In this document: positions 23,801-38,800 of the stretch, piece after piece | How the letters are laid out: every line of letters starts with the position of its first letter | Position numbering within the stretch: the stretch's first letter is position 1 | Assembly: GCF_027172205.1 (NCBI RefSeq) | Contig: NC_070607.1 | Span: forward strand, 6,954,001 to 7,018,000 | Direction: 5' to 3' | DNA: 64,000 nt | From: Podarcis raffonei | Taxonomy: Eukaryota > Chordata > Lepidosauria > Squamata > Lacertidae | Program-made: the position numbers and the translations under genes | Notes under the pieces: generated by a model | The model's database searches: none | What the model saw: only the letters and a program-made list of their open reading frames with translations | What the model was told of the DNA's origin: nothing

Positions 23801-26800
23801 CCCAGGAGGACTCGCGAACCAGGGCTTTGGGTCCCAAAGGAACTCCGCTGTGGATCCTTCCTTCCCGCCAGCGTGTTTACACAGAGTGCATCAAGGAGAC
23901 GTACATAGGGGAAGTGACTTGCATAGATGAGGTGGATTCTGCTCTGGACAGCACCACGGATACATCGGACAGCTACAGGACGGACAGCGAGGAGGCTGGC
24001 GCCAGCAGCCAACGGTCAGTGGTCAAAAGCTCCCGGCACGGTGGGCCTGGTCCGGATCCCAGGCCGTTTTCCCCTTCAGAGGGGGAAGCCAAGAGCAGGA
24101 AGGCCAGCGGGGAGAGGCCCAGAGCAGATGGCAGCTGCCGTGCTACTGGAGGGGAAATTGAATCGAGCGCTAATCAAGCCAACGACTGTTCCTTGAAGGG
24201 GGCCTCTGAAGTCAGAGATCAGGTGACCAAAATGGCAGCCGGTCAGGCAGAAGCCTTTCCCAGAAGCAGCCAGCCGGTAGATCTGTATCAACTGGTGAAG
24301 AAAGGCAGGATGCAGGAACATCCAAAGCTGTCCAAGGCCCCATTAAAGCAATCCGCACCCTCCTCCCACCCTCAGCAGTTGCCTTCCCATCTGGTCCCCG
24401 ATGGTGCCGCAGACTCCGTGAACAAGAAGCCGGTGGAAACTTCCAACCGAACTCGTAGGCCAACGAACAATTTAAGTCAAGCCAAGCAAGAGCAGGGCCC
24501 TTCCCAGCAGCTAACTGAAGAAATGAGTGCCGGCTACAACTTTGCTTACCGAATTCCTGCGCCGCCCACCACTGGAAAAGCCCACCCTTCCCCTATGCCT
24601 TACAGGAGGGCTGCTCTGAGCGGCAGCCACAAGCTCACTAGCCAGGATCCTGGGCGGGTGGACCAAGCCAATGAACTATCAATTTACTCGGCCTCCCCTA
24701 ATAGCTTCCAGAATGTGTGTGTGTCTGGACAGGAGGAGGAGAGTGGGCATCAGAGTCCAAAGATGCTCTCCAAGAACCAGCTCCTGGCCTTGTCCACCAA
24801 CAACTGCAACAACACATATGCCAAGCACGAGCCCAAAACCTTAGTGACTGCTACAGTGAAGAGCAGAGAGGAGCAGCTCCAGGAGAGACAGAAGCTGGGA
24901 AAAAATCAAGGTAAGAGGTAATGTTGTCCCTTAGACAACTGTAGGGAGGGCATCATGGTAGGCCGTCCAGCAAGGCAGTTCAGAATTTGTACTCCAGATA
25001 ATTTGTGCAAGTAAGATTTATTCATTCAGAGTTATTGAACTTGCATGGATTTGCTTATTTTGCATGCCTGACCCTGACTGTGAATACAGTATTTAAGTTT
25101 TTCCGCAAATTTTGATTAAGGGTACCTTTAGGGTGGGTGAAAAGGAGTCAAGAGCTAAGCAAAGGGGGGGAAGCATTCTCCACAAACTTCCTTTTAAAGC
25201 AACCTAAATTTTGGTGCTCATCACAGGATCTTGCAGCAGCAAATTTCGAGGTTTAATAAGGTGGCATGCGCATAAGAAAAAAACCCGTGGTGCCTTTGTG
25301 GGTATTTCCTCTTGCTTTCCAAATCTGCTGTTGCAACCAGGACTAGAAAGCCTATTTTCAGGGGCAGGGAATGTGGAGACGCCCAAGATGCTGTCCCAAA
25401 CTGGGCACCTGTGAATTGCAGAAGATCACCTGTTTTAGCGGACGAGGAATGCAGATGAATTACCTGTTTCAGCATTAAAACATAGTTCCAGTTACCAAGC
25501 AGTTACAAAACACCTGAATAGTAGTTATGATTTCTTTTATATGAAAAAGAGCCAATAAACACCTTGGTTTCCAGGTGTCAGTTGGAAATTTAAGTAGATC
25601 TTAGCATGCCTGAAAAGATAGGTTTTTCTCAAAAATTACCAGGCTTTAATTAAGTTTAGTCACATGTCACATAACAGAGACAGTTTCTGGAAAACCCCAT
25701 TTTCCACTAGATACAAATTCCTCACATCTTGATGCTTGTTCTTCCCTAGTTCTTTCAGAGAATTCTCCAAAAAAGCTTTTAGCAGGCTCATTCTTTCCAA
25801 GTAATTCCCTGCAGATGTTTTTTGCTCCTCCAGAGGAGCTAAATGAGCCCTATTCAGCAGTCACAGCTGCTGAATGATGTCGTGCTGTTGATGTAGCTTG
25901 TGTATCGTTTTTGTGGACATCATAGTTGCCAAACTGCAGTGATGTGCCTGTTGCACATAACTTCTGCTTCTACTGGAGATGTGCTTTAGTCAGACCTTAG
26001 CATGAGGGTGATGGAAAGCACAAAGTTTGGTCACTGAAAATGTAATCGTTCAGACTTCTCTTCATGATTCAGAACCTTACTTTCCCCCTGCTCCGTCTTT
26101 AACCCATTTCTGCAAAACCTGTTTATTTAACTTAAAAGGTTAAAAGTCATTACGTCCTCACAAGCAATTGCAGTTGGGGTGTAAGGAGTGAAGCAAAGAA
26201 TTTGCAGGATTCTCAGCATCCTCACCAAACTACAAGCTTTGGGGGGTGCATGGGGGAAGAGATGGCTGTCAGATAGTACAAAACTTAAGTGTGTAAGGGT
26301 AAGATGTACCCTTAGATTTCCAAAGCCAGATTCCTACTCTAGCCTGGGCAGCATCTGATATGAGATTGGGGTGGGGGGGAGAGAACCACGTTTCTTAATA
26401 AATAAGAATATGCCCAGGCACATTAGCTGATGGTGCAAGTCCACCCCCAGGGTGTGTGTCTGTTTTCTTAAAGCAGAGGCCATTGGAAGTGTCTGTGTTG
26501 TTGCAACAGGTCCACTGTCTTCTGCCGCCCCTGGTGTTCCCCCTATTGCTGCCAATGCCATCACTTCTGCTGCCATTAGTATCTCACCAACAAGGGAGGA
26601 GACCAACTTGACAACCTCAGCTCCGCCAATCCGTAGGGAAGCTCCAGCTGCCGAGGCTCCAAAGACAAAGCCATCGAGTGCAGCCCAGTGGTGAGTAAAC
26701 ATGCCCTGCTGCACATTGCCATGAAGCAATGGGCTTGGGGGGCAGCCGTTAGATAAGCCTTTTCTAAAGTCAGGACCCGCAAGGGGCCTCTGGCGGCTTG

Positions 26801-29800
26801 CACCTCCGTTCCGGAATTTCCTTTTGTTCTGATGGAGAACTAGCCACAGCTCAGATCTGATAGCACAAGACCTTTCTTCAAACTGGTGATGTGGCCAAAT
26901 AGTGTTTCATCAGTGCATTGGGAGGGTTTTTCTTACTTTCCTTGAAGTTGCAAGAAAGGAGATTCCGACTAAACCTCAGGAAGAACTTTCTGATGGTAAG
27001 AGCTGTTCGACAGTGGGACGGTCTCCCTTGGGAAGTGGTGGACTCTCCTTCCTTGGAGGTTTTTAAGCAGAGGTTGGATGGCCACCTGCCATGGATGATT
27101 TAGTCGAGATTCCTGCATCGCAGGGGGCTGGACCAGATGGCACTCAAAGTCCCTTTAAAAAAAAAGGGTAAAGGACCCCTGACAGTTAATTCCAGTCGCA
27201 AACGATTCTGGGGTGGCGGCACTCATCTTGTTTTACTGGCCAAGGGAGCCGGCCTTTGTCCGCAGACAGTTTTTCCGGGTCATGTGGCCAACATGACTAA
27301 GCCACTTCTGGCAAAACCAGAGCAGTGCATGGAAACGCCATTTACCTTCCCGCCGGAGCGGTACCTATTTGTCTATTTGCACTGGTGTGCTTTCGAACTG
27401 CTAGGTTGGCAGGAGCTGGGACCGAGCAATGGGAGCTCACCCCGTCATGGGGATTCGAACCACCGACCTCCTGATCAGCAAGCCCTAGGCTCAGTGGTTT
27501 AGACCACAGCGCCACCCACATGAGAGGGTCCCTTACAGCTTGACAATTGTATGATTCTTTGAATAAAATGCCAGCTCTTCCACTCCTTCAGTGCTGCAAC
27601 CTTTCCTTCATCCAGATGCAGCCAGGTGCCCTTTTCTCTCTCAGCCTGGGCTGTTCTCTCTCGCTGCCAGTTAGCAAAGCCCTGTGGCGCTGCCAGCTGG
27701 CTCTAGACCTTGCCACTCTCCCTGCTGCTTTTGCCCTCTCACTCCCCACCCCCACCCACCCCTCAAATCCGCCTTGGCCTGCTTCTCCCTCCCAGCCAAA
27801 ATCTCCAGACAGCTGTTGCTATGGTTACCTTTCTGAATCAACGGAAATTTAAGGCTTTTCCATCTTACCCAGGGATTATATCGGAAATGCTGTAATGGCG
27901 CACAGTATTGTTTTCTCCAGTAGAAAGTTTTTAGTGAAGTACAGTTTCATACCAGCCAAATTTAGCAGAGTAAACTGTTGGGCACAATTCAGTTAACGTT
28001 GTTATCTAGTTATTTGACATGGTGAGTAAAGTAATTGGATCATATGCAAACTTCACGTAGCGTTTGCTAGAAGCATGGTGGTTTTTAAGTGACTGCCGTG
28101 GGTGCTTTCCTTCCCCTCGATTTAAAACATCATTGCATTGTGGAATCGCAGAGTTGGAAGGGACCACGAAAATCATCTAGTCTAACCCCCTACAATGCAG
28201 GAATCTTTTGCCCAACATGGGACTTGAACACACAACCCTGAGGTTCTCTAGAAAAGGGGAGGTTATGTCTGATAAGTGAGGGGTGGCCATCCCTACACAT
28301 GCCCACGCCCACACAAACATGCACACACTGCCACCTGTCCTAACGCTCGCTTTTTTTGCTAGTCTGTAGGCTATAACAGCCAGATCTCAAAAATCTGTAT
28401 GCATTCTTGAAAGCCCCGGGTTTGGGCACACCCTGATAAGAAAACAGAATCCTTGGCAGGATACAGCAGCTCGTTTTTCAGCCGCAGACAAAGTCAATGG
28501 GGTACAGGAGAGGTAGAAGAATTCTGAAGCCGGAATGGGGAGAAGTAGGAAGAGCACATAGAACATGGATTGGTAGGTTATGGTGTCTCTCTGTCCTGGA
28601 TCTTGTGGACCTCCCTCAGGGTCTGTAATAAGATGCATCCCTTCCGCTCCCTCCCCTCCCCAGTTTCTGTGGCTCTTGGGCTTGGCAATCAGAAGGTCGG
28701 ATGTTCAAATCCCTGTGACGGAGTGAGCTCCCGTTGCTCTATCCCAGCTCCTGCCAACTAGCAGTTTGAAAGCACACCAGTGCAAGTAGATAAATAGGTA
28801 CCAGTGCAGCGGGAAGGTAAACAGCGTTTCCATTCGCTCTGGTTTCCGTCGCATTGTTCCGTTGCAGCAGAAGCGGTTTAGTCCTGCTGGCCACATGACC
28901 CAGAAAACTGTCTGTGGACAAACGCCAGTTACCTTGGCCTGAAAGCGAGATGAGCGCCACAGCCCCATAGTTGCCTTTGCCTTACCTGTGGCTGCATATC
29001 CATGTAAACTTTTCCACGAAGCTTAAATATGTGTTGTTGCAATTTATGCCGTGCTACTCCTGCCTCTTGTTTCCTTTCTCCTTTTCTCTCTTCCGTCTCT
29101 ATTGTCAAAATGACCATAAGCTTTTGGGGTTCTCTCGTCTTTGCTTACCTAACCCTGTAAAGTTTCATCCATACCGATGCGGCTATAGAGATAATAGAGT
29201 CCTGTGGCCACAATAAAAAGAACCTCTGCTATAGGGCAGATAAGTGTGCCAAACTGCCTTCTGATCCCAGCATGTGCATTGGGTTTTCTTGAAGAGGTCC
29301 CAGGGACATGGCGGTGGGGTGGGCCTATGCATACCCCGCTCACACGAAAGGTTATTCAACAGCCTGCTAATGGTTACAGTTTTGCATAATAACTTTTTTT
29401 AGAAAAAATCCTTTCATCATCATCATCATCATTTTTAGTTTGTATACCGTCTTTCTATCTTACAATACTCAAGGCGGTTTACAAGCTGAAGAAACAAAAA
29501 TGTACATCTTATAACAATGCAATACAAAAATGTGATAATAAAACATAACTTTAAAATAGGCAACCTACATTAAAAAGTAACATTCAACAATCATTAGAAT
29601 AGTATTAAATAATAACAACAACATATAAAAGTTAAACAGAAATCCATTCAACAGTTACAATAAATAATTTCTAAACTATAATCAATAAAACAATGGCAAG
29701 CCACAGTACATAAAATAATACAATACAAATTGAGAAGCAGAGACTAGAGGGTGGGGCAAGGCAGGTGGAAGGAGGCCTTGCCGGACGAAGTCTCTCCCCT

Positions 29801-32800
29801 CACAGTTCTTCCTCCAGGACCAGCTCCCTTATGAGGAGTCGCAAGAGAAGGCTTGATACGGTTACCCGGACAAATGAGATTTCCTGGTTAGCATTCAAAC
29901 ACAGAAACATTTGCCTTCAAACCAGCTTGCTTGCTTCTAGGCGCTGGGGAGTTTCCTCAGAAGTGACTCTACACATGAGGGGACCTAGGGGGTCTTTGTA
30001 AGTTGGCCCCCACCGAGGGCGCAGGCCCAGGGGAGCACAAAAATCACGTCTCTCCACTCTGGCTCCGAGTGGCTAGGTGGGAACCTAGCAGAGGCAGGAA
30101 GGCAGGCAGAGGGATGACAGAGGAGGAGGAGTTGGGGCAAGCAGAGCAGACCAGACCCCGACACAGAGGAAGTCGCTGGCAGAGCACAAAAGGCGATGAA
30201 AAGCAAAACTTTTGAGTTTCTGGTCTGTAATCCCTCCGGGCTTTGGAGGCTCTGATACAGTTCCTTGCCTCGGGTGCAAGGGAGCCTAGATATGCCTCTG
30301 GTTCTACAGGAGGGGATCCACCAAGTTCAAAATGCTTTTATTCTCGCTTCTCATGTTGCTTTCATAAAGGCGCCCATACCCACGTTTCACAAGGCACACT
30401 TCCTCATGCTTAGAAATGGAATGTGCGTGGCGGGTGTGGACGAGACGAGACACACATACAGTTTGAAGGGAATGCCGCTCCAAGTTTCTGAAGTTCAATT
30501 TCGTTTTAAACTTGTTAACTCATTAAGTGCATCATGCGGCCCTAACCGTTTGGCCAGAAGAATGCGCAGAATGAGGAGCAAGCCAGGTGCAACGTTTTGC
30601 GTAAGCAATTAATATGCATTTACTTAAAAGAAAACAGAGGCTGCTGGGAAGCAAGCAAAATTTGGACCACTGTAAGTTTGAAAGGTTTTAAAAAAACCTT
30701 TTCTCCCCGTCTCCCCTCCCCCTCTGCCCCCCCTGCTGTTAGCCATGGAAGAAAGATGCCATTGGGACAGGTGAGGCAGCATCTGTCAGGAGGTGGCTGT
30801 ATCTGACAGGGCCCCTCTTCTCGGAGGAAGACAGTATTGCCTGGTGAATTGAGGATTGTGGGCTTTTGCCTGCTGCTAAGGGTTTGCTAAGGGACGCAGG
30901 TGGCGCTGTGGGTTAAAGCACAGAGCCTAGGACTTGCCAATCAGAAGGTTGGCGGTTCGAATCCCCGCGACGGGGTGAGCTCCTGTTGCTCGGTCCCTGC
31001 TCCTGCCAACCTAGCAGTTCGAAAGCACGTCAAAGTGCAAGTAGATAAATAGGTACCGCTCCGGTGGGAAGGTAAACGGCGTTTCCATGCGCTGCTCTGG
31101 TTCGCCAGAAGTGGCTTAGTCATGCTGGCCACACGACCCGGAAGCTGTATGCCGGCTCCCTCGGCCAGTAAAGCGAGGTGAGCGCTGCAACCCCAGAGTC
31201 GGTCACAACTGGACCTAATGGTCAGGGGTCCCTTTACCTTTAAGGGTTTGTTACGAAGGCCCCTTGCATTTGGAGATGGTCTCTGTAGAAGCTGTGATTT
31301 CCTGTGGGTCTTTGTCTGGTAGACTCATGAGAACCAATGTGCCCATTCATTATTACTATTTTAAAAGTATGAGACTCCATTCCGCCAGTCTTCAGCCACT
31401 TTAGGCTTTGTGTGCATATTGGCATTTTGAGTGTTGAAAGAAAAACTGCTGTATGGGCATGATAATTTGGCTTAACTTTCTGCCTGGTGAACTTAGGGGG
31501 TTTGTTGTTGTTGTTTTGTGCTTTTAAAATTGGAGAGCTCCTAAACCAGGGGACACAATTTAATGTTAGTGAGGAAGACTGGGGAGAAGACAAGGGCAAC
31601 CAGTGTTCAAAGACCTATATTTCTACAAGTTCAAAAATAAATTGGGGCGGTTGGAAGAGCACGTGGCTGTGAACTGAGCACACATTTAAAACATGTGTGT
31701 CCCTCTCCCCCAAGGAATCCTGGAAACTGTAGTTTACTCCCCCAGCTATCATTCCCAGCACCCTTAAGCAAACTACAGTTCTCTGGGTTCCTTGGGGAGA
31801 GTGAGTGTGCTTTAAATGTGCTTAGGGTGTGCACAGCCTATCTTTAAGAGCACATGTTCCAATTCTCTTCTTTCATAAGGTCAGTCTCCCACACTTTTTA
31901 CCCAAAAGGATTTATGTCTTTGGCTTCACACCAAATACCCATTGTACCAATCAGTGTGCAGATTGGTTGGCCACAGATATAGGTGCTGTCATCATTGCGC
32001 GAGAAATAAGAGATGGGATGGGAGATAGACTGCATCCCTCGCCCTCCTTCCATGATGGTCCTTGATTCGGGTATAAAGTCCCCTGCCTGCAGTCTCAAAT
32101 TGCATGCAGGAACATACTAATTTCATGAAGCTGAGCATCTAAGGGGGGAAAGGCTGTGGTCACAGAGTGGCGTCATTCCGTTCCTTGGCCCCTCTGCAAC
32201 AAAAGCCCTGAAAGCCCTTCGAAATGTGCAGTTTTAGAATGGAACTGCCCAAGGGAACTGCACTCCAGGCCTTTTCGATCTCTGCAATGTACCATGTGAC
32301 AGCTGTGCAGATTAGCTCTTCCTGCTGTTTGCTTCGTGACTTTGCTGTTTTTGTTTGTTCGAAGCCTTTGAATGCCTTTTAAAACCTTCCCTTTTTTTAT
32401 TACTGTCATTTGGTTATTGTGATCTCAGAGCTGGGAGTTATCCCTGACTCTTAAACTGGCCTGGCGGGCTTCTTTTGCCTTCCAGCAAACCCCTGGAGAT
32501 CTACCCGGAGCCAAAGAAGAAACTGTTTGCCAAGAAAGGTGGCTCTTCTTCCTCCTCTTCTGCATCAGGACTGAAGAAGTTCTTCTCCGCTCTGAGTCAG
32601 AGCACCAAGCAGAGGCTGGGCAGGTTCCGCTGCTACAGCATGGAGCAGATTTGTGCCCCGGAGCCGGGAGCTGCAGCGCCCACTGAGGAGCCAGGCCCAG
32701 GCGCCACCAGCACACCCAAAATGAAGAAAGCGCCTTCCCTGCAGTCCTTGCAGCTGGTGAGTCCAGAGGGTGCATCTCATGATCAGAGGCCGGAGATCTT

Positions 32801-35800
32801 TTTGGCTGGGGTGTGCATGTCGGATCTTTGCCCGGTCCCATCCCTGCAGGCCAACTTTGAAAGGTTGGCGGGGCGAAGCACCTGCGCAGCCAATCCACCC
32901 AGCTTCAGCTCTCCCACCTATCAGCTGAGGGCCTGGAGAGCTGAAGTTCACTTTGTACAGACACTGGCTGTGCAACTGAGTTCTTCCCTGCGAGAACTGC
33001 CATGTGCAGCTGATGCAGCAGGCTTTGGTTCTCCTGCCAAAGTCTGCTTTCCCTTACCAGTGCACAGTCAGGAGCGCCCTTAAAGGCTCCCCGTTGTGCA
33101 TCGGCAGGCCGCGTCTCTACCTGTACAACCTCAGATGTGGAGAAGTGGAGGAAAGCCTTGCAGGCCAAATTTGGCCTTCAGGTCAGAGGTTTCTCCACCC
33201 TTGCACTAGGTGGCTTAGATCTGGGACTTCCAGAGGCAGGAAAAACTCAGCCTACTTTATGTAGGGCAGCGACTATCAAATTGTGTTCAGGGGTGTCATG
33301 GTGGGGAACCTCTTCTCAAAAGACAGTTTGCCCCTCTCCACTGATTCCCTCCTCCCCCATCTTGCAGAAATTCTAGAGTCTCTAAGGCAGTTGGACAGCT
33401 CCTCGTACGCTTCCTCCTGCTGCCAAGCTGGTGCCAAACGTCTTGCTCTGCTTTCCTTTGGACCACACCAGGAAGGCTGAGAGGGGAGACTTGTTGTCTG
33501 GTCAGCCCAGGACCTCCACAAACACTGCCCAGGCTTGCAGCCTGTGGAGGTCCCTTCAGTCCTGCTAATGCAGTAGTTTGACTTCACCCCCAGAGGCACA
33601 CTCCATTGTCTCTCAAGGCGGACTGATGCCCACAACAACAGCCTTTAACCTTTTCAGGCCCGGGAAGCATATTTTAGCCTAAACGAATGTTTAAGGTTTG
33701 TTAAACATATATTTGTGCGGTCATTGAGCTGTTGGCAAGGCCACCCTTAAGCCAGGCTGCGGCCCAGGAGTGGGGTTGCAACCCACCAGCTGAAGACCAG
33801 TGTTTGTAGTTATTCTCTCAGTTCCCCAGTACAATGGTGAAGCCCAATAGTTCTGGCCAGAGTCCCAAGTTGCACTGCCATACATGCCCTACCATAGAAG
33901 CAGCCAATTTGGTGCCCACAGTATGCCCTTCTTTGTAAATTCCAGTACAAACTGCTCCATGCCTCCCAGACTACTGTGCAGATTAAAAAGGAGTTATAGC
34001 CACTGCCTTTCATACTGTCCAAACATTCAGTCAGATCCAACATATTTGGGATTGGAAATGACAATTGTTAGGCTTTCTTTGCCCGGTGTCTGCTTTTTTA
34101 AAAGCAGAATCCCGGGGTTAGTTTTCTCAACCCTTGCTCTGGCTCAGCTCTTTCATTCTCCCGCTAGGTGTCGCCATTCCGCCAACCAAGAAAAGCCTCT
34201 TCTGTTCAAAATCTGCATTCCTTACTGGGCAAGGCTGACCGGTCCAGTCTCTATGCACTGGGGGAACCAAAGGAGGAGGAAGCTGCTCTAAACAGGTAAC
34301 GCTGAAAATCCTAAATCTCCCATTTTTGTCATTTCTTCTGAAACACTGTGCAAGCAGCAGATTATGCTATGCCTGGTTATTGCGGCATGTGGGATGGCGT
34401 GTTTGACCTTACAACTCACTCACACTTGGCTGTAAGCGACACATTATATATGCAGTAGTATCATTCAGAATAGGAGCCAGCGGGTGGCCTTTTCGGCAAT
34501 AAACATGGAAGAACAGACCCATTCCTGCCCCTGATCATTGATTATGTATGTTCTGAAGGAAATTGGACATCTTAAAATGTGCCTGCCCTGTGGGTGAACC
34601 AGCCTATTTCTGCTCCATGTCACTTTTGCACATGTTCTTTTTCATCCACATTAAAGGTAAAGGGACCCCTGACCATTGGGTCCAGTCGTGGCTGACTCTG
34701 GGGTTGCGGCGCTCATCTCGCTTTATTGGCCGAGGGAGCTGGCGTACAGCTTCCGGGTCATGTGGCCAGCATGAATAAACCGCTTCTGGCAAACCAGAGC
34801 AGCGCACGGAAACGCCGTTTACCTTCCCGCTGGAGCAGTACCTATTTATCTATTTGCACTTTGACGTGCTTTCGAACTGCTAGGTTGGCAGGAGCAGGGA
34901 CTGAGCAACGGGAGCTCACCCCGTCACGGGGATTCGAACCGCCGACCTTCTGAGCAGCAAGTCCTAGGCTCTGTGGTTTAACCCACAGCACCACCTGCGT
35001 CCTTCATCACGTCCCTTCATCCACATTACTCTGCTGCTAATTTTTATTTTTAACAAAATTCACATTGGCTTGGTTTCAGTAGAACTGGCTGGATGTTACG
35101 TGCTTGAGCATTGGGTTTGTTTGTCACCACCCTCTCCTTCCTTCCTTCCTTCCTTCCTTCCTTCCTTCCTTCCTTCCTTCCTTCTCCCATGTTACTCCTA
35201 GGAAGCGATCCGAAGTTTCGTTTCCATTGTCAAACCTTAAAACAGTAGCTAATTTTAACTATGGTTTACGGAAACAAGCCAGCTTCGTAGGCTGCAGAAT
35301 GAAGTTGCTTCATTTCCCTGTCACATAATTAGGACTAACCGTGGTTTGCCTAGTCGGCAGGTTAAAACTACATATAATTTAACAGAAGCAATAGCCACAC
35401 TGGAGGAAAAGAGGGAAAGTTCGTGTACACAATGCCAAGCCCGCATTTAGAGTTGTGTCTGAGTTGGGCCATTTAAATATGCATTTCCTGCTTGCACCAG
35501 TATTCCTTCCTTTTCCTAGAAACGCAGGTGCCCCACATCGCCGCTCCCTCAGCGTGGAGGACATTGGCTCCCCCAACTTGGCGAGAACCGTCGGGCGAGT
35601 GGTGGAAGTTTTCCCAGACGGAACAAGCCAGCTGGAATTGCAGCACCGCCCAGAGGGCAACTTCGGATTTCGTGTCTCGTCAGGAAATGGCCGTCCTGAC
35701 ACAGGTATATGTTCAGTGCAGGGCAGAGGGGCAGAACCTCAGGCCCTCTGTGCTTCTGTTCCTGGCATCTGAGATTTTCCCAGGCCCTCCCCTGCCCTGC

Positions 35801-38800
35801 CTCCCCCCCCCCCCCGTGTTTTTGTCTGGCTGGAGTGTGTCCTTGAACTATTCTGTCAGGCACAGGATGTCCAGAGTGAGGAATTAGCTATTTGTTGTCA
35901 ACAGCAGACTTATAATTACAGGTAGGTAGCCGTGTTGGTCTGCCGTAGTCGAAACAAAAGAAAATGAATTTTAAAAGCTCATACCACGAAAGCTCATACC
36001 AATAACTAACTTAGTTGGTCTCTAAGGTGCTACTGGAAGGAATTTTTTTAAAAAAAATTAGCAGACTTTTACGTCAGGGAAAGGCATGTCCATCAGTGCT
36101 TCGTCTCTAAGCTACTCCTAGGTGTGCACCTGTTTATGCTGGGAAGCAAAGACAGTTGAAATACTCCCCAAACATAAAGGCTTCATCCCTGGTCTCCCAT
36201 AACTCCCAGTGCATGCACTGTTTTGGGGTGCCCTGATGCGCAAGAGTGCAGCGCAAGCAGAAAAGCAGATTGTGGAACACTCCCTTGTTATGTGAGAGTC
36301 CGAGTCAGCCATTTTTTTTAGGCTAAGCCTGTCACAAAGTGGGTCAGATGGCGGGAATAATTGAACACAGATGTTTCCACGTTCTTTTCCCAGGCAGGCT
36401 CCTGAGAATGTCGCAATATTTGTGGACTAAGATGACAAATGTTTTTCCTGGCCTTAAGCACTCTGGCTCCAGGAATTAAGTGTTTTCATTGCACAGCCCT
36501 GGACTTTTCAGATACTGTCCCCACCCTAAGAGGTTTCAGATATTATTTGGGGTACAGCTGAAGATGACCAGTGTCAGTTCCTGGCTCCCACTTCTCCGGA
36601 AGCCTTTGTGTCATGAGAGAGGTAAAACCTTTCTACAATATATTTGGAGATTCTCCCCAGCCTTCATCCCGTTCCTCCTATCCAAAACTTTTTCTCTTGT
36701 GCATACCTTTGGAATTTGCTTCCTCTGCCCAGCTATGAAATCTGTATTAAGCATAAACCCAAGCTGGAGAGGACCTGCTTGATCATAGAATCCAGACTGT
36801 GTCACCCGCCCAAATTATCCAGCGCATTGCATGCATTTTAGTGAGGCGGCCTTGTGGGGAGGGTGCTGCAGCGTCCAGCCCCCTCCCTGAATTTTCTCAG
36901 AGAAACTTGGAGATAGAGGGCCTCCCCTATGCCCCCATCATCACCACCAAACATGGTGTGCCTGTTTACACTCTCGGTTTCTGGATATGGACTTGTTGGG
37001 GGGATGAACTTAGAATGCATCTAAGTTCAACATAATCTAAGAGATGGAAAAGGTACCTGCAATTCCAGAAGGGAAGGGAGTGTTTGTAAGAGCAGAACCA
37101 GCATGCTGGCTACACTTCACTTTGGTTTTGTACCTCGTTAGGAGGGAAATATGAAGAATCTCCAACCACGTTTTCCCCCTAGTAAATGCTAATGTTGGCC
37201 TTTTGCAGGGGAGAGTCCTCTGCCTGCTGGTTCTGCTCTTACAAACACTCCCTTCTCTTCTGGAATTGCAGGTACCGTTTCCATCTCTTAGTGCATCTGA
37301 ATAGTCCAAAAAGGGGTAATTCTCAGTTTCTTCCATTGCTTTTACTGTGCTTTTTCAATAGCCTTTCTGGGCAGGGAGAGGTTCCTTCTGCTGATGCATG
37401 CAGGACAACTTCCAGGATTTTGTGGGGCAGCCACAAAGCCTACTAGCTGATAGGGGCATAATCCAGGCACTCCTGCTATGGCCCATGGCCTAGTTGCAGT
37501 CTTTGAAGTATGGCTACTCAGGGCTTTATTCCACAGAAATACCTGGAGATACTGGGGGTTGGTCCAGGAACCTTATGTATGCAAAGCAGATAACCTACTG
37601 CTGAAGTACAGTCCTTCAGAGCCAGTGTGGTGTAGTGGTTAAGAGCAGTGGACTCGTAATCTGGGGAACCGGCTTCGCGTCTCCACTCCTCCACATGCAG
37701 CTGCTGGGTGACCTTGGGCCAGTCACACTTCTCTGAAGTCTCTCAGCCCCACTCACCTCACAGAGTGTTTGTTGTGGGGCAGAAAGGGAAAGGAGATTGT
37801 TAGCCGCTTTGAGACTCCTTAGGGTAGTGATAAAGCGGGATATCAGATCCAAACTCTTCTTCTTCTTCTTCCATCTAAGATTTCCTGCTACTGATTGTGT
37901 TTCTCCCGTAACTGTGGCCTCTTATTTTCTTTAACGTTCAATTTGTACAAGTGCATTGTAGACATACCTCAGCAAGCCCCATAACAGCCAAAAATCATTT
38001 TTGTCTCTTGGCAAGCATGGGGCTAGAGCAGTTGCTGAGCTTGCCTGGCTTCTGATGGCGCTCTTTTCAGGAGCATTGCTTGTGAAGCTGTTCCCCGGTT
38101 GAGAGAGCGTTCCGCAAGCCTCTGAGATTGGAGGCTGACGCTACGTGCTGACACAAAACCTCACTGCCCATGTATACTTCTCAAGTGTTTTGGAGTGCAA
38201 TGGCAAAGGCAATGAGGAAGCACGATAGCTTGAAAGATAATGAAAATAAAGTGTATGTTTCCAGACACTTGAGAATTTGGGCTGAGAACAGATTCTTTGT
38301 GAAGAAAGAACCGCAGAAATAAGAAACTCAGCACCATTCAAGCTGTCAGATTAAACACTCATCAATATGAGCCTCAGTTTAGTCTGACCCTCGCAGTTCA
38401 GCATTCTTATCAGTGTCATAAGAATTCACTTCTACATTGCCTTGTTCGTTACCCAGGTGAGGGGCCACCTTTTAAAGAAATGACACAACCAAAGAAACTG
38501 TTTTCAAGTCCAGCATCCGGATTTAGGGGCCGTGTTTATTATAGCTATTTCAATAGGGCAGAGCTCAACACAGCATGCCAGTTTAGAAGGTCTGCCCCAA
38601 GGCACTTCAGAACTAAAGCTTATATAGTTGTTCAAACACAGCAAACAAAGGGTCGTAAAACATTTTCCCATACGTCAGGAAAGGTTACAGGTCATGAGAT
38701 AGAAAACACATAGTGTCTTCCTGCTCTCCACTTCCCCTGCTGTCACCTTGGGGGTGACCAGAAGTGCCTAGGCCTTTTGACTGTTTTAGGTCTCGGATGT

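Noticed and set aside
32757-33083. Extension of KIAA1614 exon 6 past its donor
   Set aside because: The donor GTGAGT is strong and the spliced form continues in phase into the conserved exon 7.
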